64,000 bases of DNA. Origin: Dermanyssus gallinae. Taxonomy: Eukaryota > Arthropoda > Arachnida > Mesostigmata > Dermanyssidae. Positions 57,801 to 64,000 of the stretch are shown one piece after another. The stretch lies in assembly GCA_003439945.1 (NCBI GenBank), contig QVRM01006051.1, positions 180,214 through 244,213 on the forward strand. The letters are read 5' to 3'. A model generated the notes under the pieces. The model worked only from the letters and a program-made list of their open reading frames with translations, did no database searches and had not been told where the DNA came from. Each line of letters starts with the position of its first letter. Positions within the stretch are counted from its first letter, which is position 1. Made by a program: the position numbers and the translations under genes.

Positions 57801-60800
57801 TGATCAGCCACCGGGTTGACATGATCGTAAAACACTATTAAAACACACAGGGAGACAGTATACGTGTGCACGTGGGTTTCTTCCCCGTGAACGGTACGGG
57901 ATGTGTTTTATACCGGAGCCGATAAATATCTACACGATCTTCTCAGATCCCCACCTCGATTATCGACTCCCGCTTCTACTGTCGGCCGACGGTTTGCCGT
58001 CTCAACACGATTCACGGACGACGGTTGTACATATAGTCGTAGTTGTAATGGTAGCATTAATACGATTTGTTAGCCGTCGTTCTAATCGTTGTATTAATAG
58101 TGATAATAGGTTGCTGGGATGTGCTAATGGTGGCAACCGGATCTCAGCTATTGAGAGGAGTGTGAACACGGGTTCGGCAGGTTCGTCGGCGTGAATTTTC
58201 TACCCAATTTCTCTGACGCCAGTTGGCCGTAATGAGTTGTCAGTCTCTGTAGTGGTGGCGGCGGCGACGTGTCGAGTGCTTTGTGAGGGATTCCTCTGCA
58301 TACGCATGTTTTCGCTACATCAGCCGCATACGGGTAGCAATTTGCCCTCGCACAGGGGAAGCACCCATGTAGGGGAGGGGAGGGGGGGAGAGGGGTCTGT
58401 TGAGGGGGGTGATGACGAAATAGATCTCTGCGTAGTCGAGATCGATGTCTAACAACACGACAGCGCGGCGACAGGGCCCACACTCGACAAGAACGTGGAT
58501 ACACGCGCTAGAGAGAAAGCAAGAGAGTCCGAGAGAGAGAGAGAGAGGGGGAGATGGGAAACGTACAGAAACACAGATAAAGAGATACAAGTAGATGCCG
58601 ACAGAGCACAGCTTCCTGCTGTTGAGGGGAACGCTGGGAACAAACATCGTTATCAGTGCTCCAGCCGCCGACGGCCCGACCCAATGATGTGCATGCGTGC
58701 TCTGCCGCTAATAAAACTAACTTCGTTCGACCGTTAATACACATTGGACTTGGGGCTACTGCTGCTGCTACTACTACTACTACTACTATTACTACTACTA
58801 GTTCTGCTGTCCCACAGGGCTGCGAACATAGGATACTAGCGTACGCCGCCGTCAGTATGGGTCTTCGTGTTCCTCTCTGCTTTTTCCACATTCCCTGCCT
58901 CGGTCTTCCTCCTGCTTCCTGTATTCCTGCTTATCGTACCTTCATCGAGTTTTATTGCATTGCATTTTTCTATCTCTCTCTTTCTTGCCCGTTTCCTTCT
59001 GGCTCGCTTCATGCACGCTTCAGTCTCAGCCGGATTGCTGAGGTGCCAACCAAGTAGCGCATCGCTATCTGTCTGGCTGACTGGCTGGCAGACTGGCTGG
59101 CAGGCTAGCCCATCGGTAAACACCGAGCAGGCCACCACCAATCGACCCACCGTAAGTAGCCGAAAGCATCTGGAAAAGATGGGTTGGCAATGTAGCGGTG
59201 TAATTTCAGCGTTAACCAGGCCCTGCTGCAACTGGGCGCGACTGAAAAGATACTGTTCGCCGTAGACTGTTACATCAGAGCGTCGCAGGGTAGGTACGCT
59301 GTCATCCGTCCGTAAGACGATGATTTATACACGAATGAAATAGATGCAGTGTGGGCAGAGAGAGAGAAAGGTTCTTGATAGAGAGAGCGAGAGATAGAGG
59401 CGCGGCATCCTGCGTAGTTGGAGGCTACCAGCAGAAGGTGACCAAGCGCATTAAAATTCGCCGCTGCGGCAAGTGTATCGAGCGCAGACGGCAACAATCG
59501 GTAGCGTCGATTGCTCGATTGAAGGGAATTCATTGAGCCGTTCGCTACAAGCTTGTCGGTAGCCAAGCAGTGTCTCTAGTGGCCTTGGCCCTGATTGCAA
59601 ACGCCGGACGCGACGGCAACGGCGGCGGCTGACTCACAAGTGGTATGAAGTAACTGTTTGTCGAGTACAACAACAGCGTACGAATGCCGATAGCTTTCTG
59701 CACGTGACACAAACCAGTGAGGGAAAACAATGAGCTCTCTTCTGGAACGTTGCCTATATCTATTGCAGCAAGGCGAACTGCTGATACGGCGCGAGTAGTG
59801 CAAGCGCGATTTACATCATACGATACGACGGATGCACAAACGATGGATCGAGGACGAGGGAGAAGCTACGGGGAAAAGGACAAGCCATCTTCGGATGATA
59901 CAAAGTCGTACATGGCGACTAATAATAACAATAACAAAGAATAACTGTACGTCGCGACGTTGCTTCCTGTCTCTTTCGTATTCCTGTATCTTTCTGATTC
60001 TGTCTTTTGTGCTGTCCTTAGCATTCTCGTCTGGCTTTTCCGTTTTGTGTTTGCCGACTAATGCTAGTCCGGAGAGAAACGCCTCTACACGACGAAATAA
60101 CAGAGCGACGCGGTGACGCCTGTTGGGCGTGACTTCTGTGCCGGGGCGGTGATACATCTGTAACCGGGACAAGCACAGTGAAGGTCAGCCATTACAGACA
60201 GGTTTTTATCGAAACCTTTATGTCCACAACACTCAGTGCGATGGCGTCGGTTGGCGTGCCTAACTACACGCTCTCATTATTAGATTTCGCTTCTTCTCTG
60301 ACTAGATGGCGTCTCAGCTTGTCGTGGTGATGGGTTGAGACTGACCCGTGCACGCTGTCTCTTTTTATGTAGAACGTTAGTGTAAACGTACGCAGCCTTT
60401 ATGCACGGTGGGCGAGACAAGGCAGCCAGATTGGCGCCTATGAAAAATAGAAAAATGCCCTTGTCTGAAACGGTTCATTCGCCCGTACCCTAGCTGTAGT
60501 TAGCCTAGTTAGTTGTTGTCGGTCGCGCTGGTTAACAGGCCTCGTCGGCCTGCAGGACAAATGGGTTTAGGGGACGCACAGAATCCCCTCCCTGCGTCTC
60601 TAGACAAAATTATTATGGAAAGAGAGAGAGAGAGATGAGGGTTCCGAGGTTGAATGGGGGAAACGGGAGTCGAGCATGCCTGCGATTACCGGAAGTGCAC
60701 GATCCGCGTCTCTGACTTCTCTCGCGCTCTTTTATGAATGATTCGACGTGGCTGCCAACTGCGCGCCGACTCTACTCTCGGCCGTTGGTTGTTGCACAGC

Positions 60801-61700
60801 GACGACGGTGACAAAGACTGAACAAGTCTTCCGTCAGACCACCAGACAGAAGTATCACTACCACTACCACTACTACTACGACTACTACAACGATGACGGC
60901 GATGACGTCGTCGACAATGGTGGCGACAATAACGACAACGACCAGTCGATTCTGAGTCGTCTTGCCTCTGAGGCTGTGAGAGCTGAAACGAAGACTGAAC
61001 GGTGCCCGACTGTCGCACCACCCACCCACACACCCCCTAACGCCTGTTCTAGACCTCGTGATTCGTTGGCTCAGATCGACATTGCCCGCTTCGTCTGTAC
61101 TCTCGACGACGACGACCCGCATCCGCAAGCAGTTACGTTGCCGTTATGGCTTGCACGAGTGCCCATGGAAGATACAGCAAAAAACAGAATATTCATCTCT
61201 CAGCAAAGCAACGAGCTGTCTGTCGGTCTGTCTCTCCTGGCCCCACTCGACCGGCTCGGCGCCAACAAGACACAATACAGTGCTTTGAAGTGTGCTCGCA
61301 ATTCGGGCCGCATCGCATGTATGCGATGAGCAAGCTCTCACCATACGTATAAAAGAATCTCTGTGGCGCTAAATTGAGCCGTGTATTATTGGTTTGATGG
61401 AACCGCGCGCGATGACGTCGTACCACTCGAATGATTCTAGACAGTGATCGTAACCAACCCGGCTGAGTGGTGGTAGGCGACGCAGCCGTTCTAGCCTTGG
61501 CAGCGTATTCTGGCCATTTGGCTCTTTCTGCATCTGTCTGATTCGCGCGATTAGTCTCCCTAGATAGCCTTCTCCTTCGATACTCATCCATGAATCCTGC
61601 CTTTTGGAGAAGTTCTCTATACAGTAGGCAGGCGGGTAAGTGCGGTCGTCCGGCCACTGACTGCATGAAAGGCCAGGCAGTCAAAAAGATACAAAGAAAC
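57801..61700. other. GC-richer low-complexity region, possible promoter or untranslated-exon territory
   Basis: Contrasts with the AT-rich flanks. It has G-runs (58374-58390), GA runs (58530-58550, 59360-59400, 60616-60636), a CTG/CTA triplet run (58758-58802), a CTGGCTGGCAGA-type repeat (59070-59107) and CAC/TAC triplets (60855-60892). The longest plus-strand frame (60748-61329) is built on those triplets and has no domain. I cannot support a gene. The composition and strand-independent open frames would fit the 5' region of a host gene. Confidence 0.35.
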
Positions 61701-63224
61701 AGGAATCATGGAAAAATTCATAATTCGCTTGCAACAGACGAGCATAGTCAGGGTAAAAATCATGCGTAAGCCGTGGGTGAGGTCCTATAAAACCGTCTTT
61801 TATACACGCTGAGTGGACGAGAGTATTGCAAATTGGGTTAGAGTGTGGGACGGTGGAGTAGCAGAGTGAAGCGCAGGGCAAGTAAGACGAAAATATGACA
61901 AGAACGAATGCACGTCTCTACCTAATATGTGGGAGAAATTGGAAAAAGAGCGTTCGTTTGGGAAAAGGAGAAATAAGTGACAGTTAACATCTTTGACCTG
62001 GCTGTTCTCGAAAGCGACCCGAGCGAGTCTTCTGTTCCAATTCAAATAACAGCAGGAGAGGCCAACGGGTCGAAACGGCCCCCGGCCTGAGTGCGGGAAG
62101 ACCGCAGCTCACCAAACTTCTAAAGGCCCTCTAGGGAAGGCGTTGGTACCGACTGTTGAACCGCTGTTAGCTGTACTTAGCAGAGTACAGCGTAAGAGAA
62201 TACCATGCGGTAAAGCGTACGTCTACACATCCAAAGCTTAACACAATTCAAGAATATGGGCTGTGGCGTACAGATACAATGCATATATTGTACAATGTGA
62301 TGATTTATAATGATGCAGATATGTTTTTCTGGTTGTATTTACGTTACCAACACGTGACATATTTCATTCATAAAGATCTGCTCTGATTATTAAAATAGGC
62401 AATGCATTGAAATAGGCAATGGGATAGATATGTTTACCCTGTCATCCGCTATGCAAATAGACTATTAATAAGCTCCGTACGAGCTATTGCTTTAGACTTT
62501 GTAAAATATTGAGTTTTAAACGACGTCAAAAAGGCTCAAACAAATCCAGAAGCGTATCAACATCGGATCGTTTTGGTAAACATATTGTCAAGGGATATGT
62601 GTCTCAATGCCAAGAAAGCTTGGGAGCATCGTGCTGCGGAGGGGCACGTATTTTACACTGAGTGCCTATTTTTTTTAATTATCTAAAGCTTTTCCACAGT
62701 CTGAGATGCAACGTTTGAGCGGGCAGCAATGTGGGTTAAATTATGAAACAGTTTTGTGTTTTTGCATGAATTATATTTATAATTATATATTTAGGGCTGC
62801 GTTTGGCATTCAAGGGCTCAACTCAATTTAAGGTGCTGCCACACATATCTTGAAGTGCTCTTAGGGTACGCTTCAACTACTATATTGATATACCTGATAT
62901 ACGAAATAATGAGTGAGTTTGGTAATATGCTCTAACGGGAGCAGCCAACACATTGCCGCTCATCATTTGAATGATCGATCTTCGACAAGGTGTCCAACGA
63001 TAGCATGGAATACGCTTCCTTCTTTGATCAGAAGGGGCTGGGACTCCACGGCTTTTCAAATTTGTCACCACCATATACGTTCTGGGATGCTGAGCTGTAT
63101 CTAACGGTCAGAACTAGATTGAAACGATACTACGGAACGCCTTTACACTCTAAATAACTTAATACATCTGCATTGCGAAAAGCCTAAATGATATGAAAAA
63201 TCTGGTGATCTATAACGAGTTTCA
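61701..63224. other. Unassigned sequence
   Basis: No supported feature. Confidence 0.4.
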
Positions 63225-63350
63225 GTCAGGACCTTTGGGAAAACCCGAAATATCATATTATGTTCAACTCCTTGGTGCCTTGAAGATATGCCTCAAGATA
63301 AATTCCAAGCTCGTATTGGGACGGAGAATGGTCTGGAATTAAATATAACC
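63225..63350 (+). mobile_element. SINE tail, second family, truncated
   Basis: Homologous to 40265-40380: TCCTTGGTGCCTTGAAGATA and GGGACGGAGAATGGTCTGGA match the SINE tail with substitutions. Head and box sequences are absent. Confidence 0.55.
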
Positions 63351-64000
63351 TTCTTAATTGTTTTTCAATTCCACAATTTTTTCTTATTAAAGTGTAATAA
63401 AATACGCTATTTTGTGCCGTTTGTTATCGTACAAGAGCGACATCAAGTACCTACGTATAATACGCATCACTAATGATTTGAGCAGATAATAAATTGACTT
63501 GAACCGTTTTTGATATCCGTTTCACCACCCATATCAAAGCGCTTTCAAGGCAAGCTTGTGACTTAATTAATGCGATAGAGTGAAGTCCATAGTGAATAGT
63601 GTATATTTACAATTTCAAAATACAGCCGTGTAATTCCCGCGCCTGACGAGATAAAGAGGAGTCTTCGTTTAGTGAGCTGAGCCCACACTTAACTGACTCT
63701 TAGCTGCCAGCGAAGCACATCCATCAGGCATCTCCACAACATCCCATTAAAAAGTGTATGTATATATTGTATTTTGTAGTATAATTAGATCCTTTGGAGC
63801 GAATACGACTGACATTTTCCATTTTTCTTATTATGTATGGACGCATGTTTCAAGCAAAGTCTTGCGTGCCACGAATTTATCTAACATGTCCAAGCCTGAT
63901 GGCAATTACCGCTTAAGACGTATATCCAAATATATCTTCATAAACGACTTATCTTGCATCACCCTTTCAAAATAAATGTTTATGATATATATATAAATAT
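63351..64000. other. Unassigned AT-rich sequence
   Basis: No exon or element supported. The window ends in a short TA run. Confidence 0.4.

Noticed and set aside
58148..59265. Several overlapping frames of 110-135 codons
   Set aside because: Both strands and several frames are open together in simple-sequence DNA, which is not a coding pattern.
60748..61329. 193-codon plus-strand open frame
   Set aside because: Its length is explained by CAC/TAC and GAC triplets. It has no domain, no splice context that I could support, and competing minus-strand frames are equally long.
1..64000. CRISPR arrays, bacterial operons, LTR retrotransposons, viral insertions
   Set aside because: No regularly spaced repeats of CRISPR type, no ribosome-binding-site gene strings, no paired long terminal repeats or gag-protease-integrase order, and no viral protein recognised.

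Overview
This 64 kb window looks like repeat-rich, intron-rich nuclear DNA of an arthropod. A mite or tick is my guess, but nothing in the sequence fixes the species. The reasons are GT-AG-flanked exons, no bacterial-style gene packing, abundant (TA)n microsatellites, and degraded transposable elements of types typical of arthropods: R2-clade and R1-clade non-LTR retrotransposons, CR1/jockey-like LINEs, Tc1 and mariner DNA transposons, and tRNA-derived SINEs. No complete host gene is visible. What remains of host coding sequence is a minus-strand exon pair (39199-38965 and 38208-38009) encoding the start of a secreted protein, and one small acidic minus-strand exon (17171-17120) that is frame-compatible with being further downstream in the same transcript.

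Layout. 1-7.9 kb is a three-level nest. A 5'-truncated R2-like element (copy A, plus strand) sits between two (TA)n tracts. A minus-strand LINE ('LINE X') interrupts it at 1602-7495 with a 16-bp target duplication. A Tc1-type transposon at 2119-3748 in turn interrupts the LINE reverse-transcriptase frame at a TA. 9.9-10.2 kb holds a tRNA-derived SINE. 13.3-14.5 kb is R2-like copy B, again starting at (TA)n. 15.2-16.7 kb is a degraded R1-like copy. 17.1 kb is the acidic exon. 22-22.7 kb is a dead mariner. 25.1-25.2 kb is a 64-bp R2-like 3' end (copy C) between TA tracts. 25.2-29.0 kb is the most complete R1-like LINE, minus strand. 29.6-37.5 kb is a mosaic of LINE and SINE remnants. 38.0-39.2 kb holds the host exons. 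40-45 kb has a SINE, a LINE X tail, a LINE RT remnant and an R1-like 3' end. 46-50 kb is simple-sequence and tandem-duplication DNA. 51.4-54.4 kb holds a second 62-bp R2-like 3' end (copy D) in (TA)n, a LINE scrap, a mariner scrap and another R1-like copy. 57.8-61.7 kb is GC-richer low-complexity DNA that could include promoter or 5'-UTR sequence.

The most interesting signal is the R2-clade element. Four copies lie in this window. Each is bounded by (TA)n at its 5' junction, three of four are also bounded at the 3' junction, and all share a conserved pair of 3'-terminal hairpins. Two copies are reduced to almost exactly the same terminal 62-64 bp. This suggests an R2-type element that targets TA microsatellites instead of rDNA, together with a minimal non-autonomous or recurrently truncated form. 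None of the elements seen here is intact. They look like fossils, though R2-like copies A and B are close to each other and must be fairly recent.
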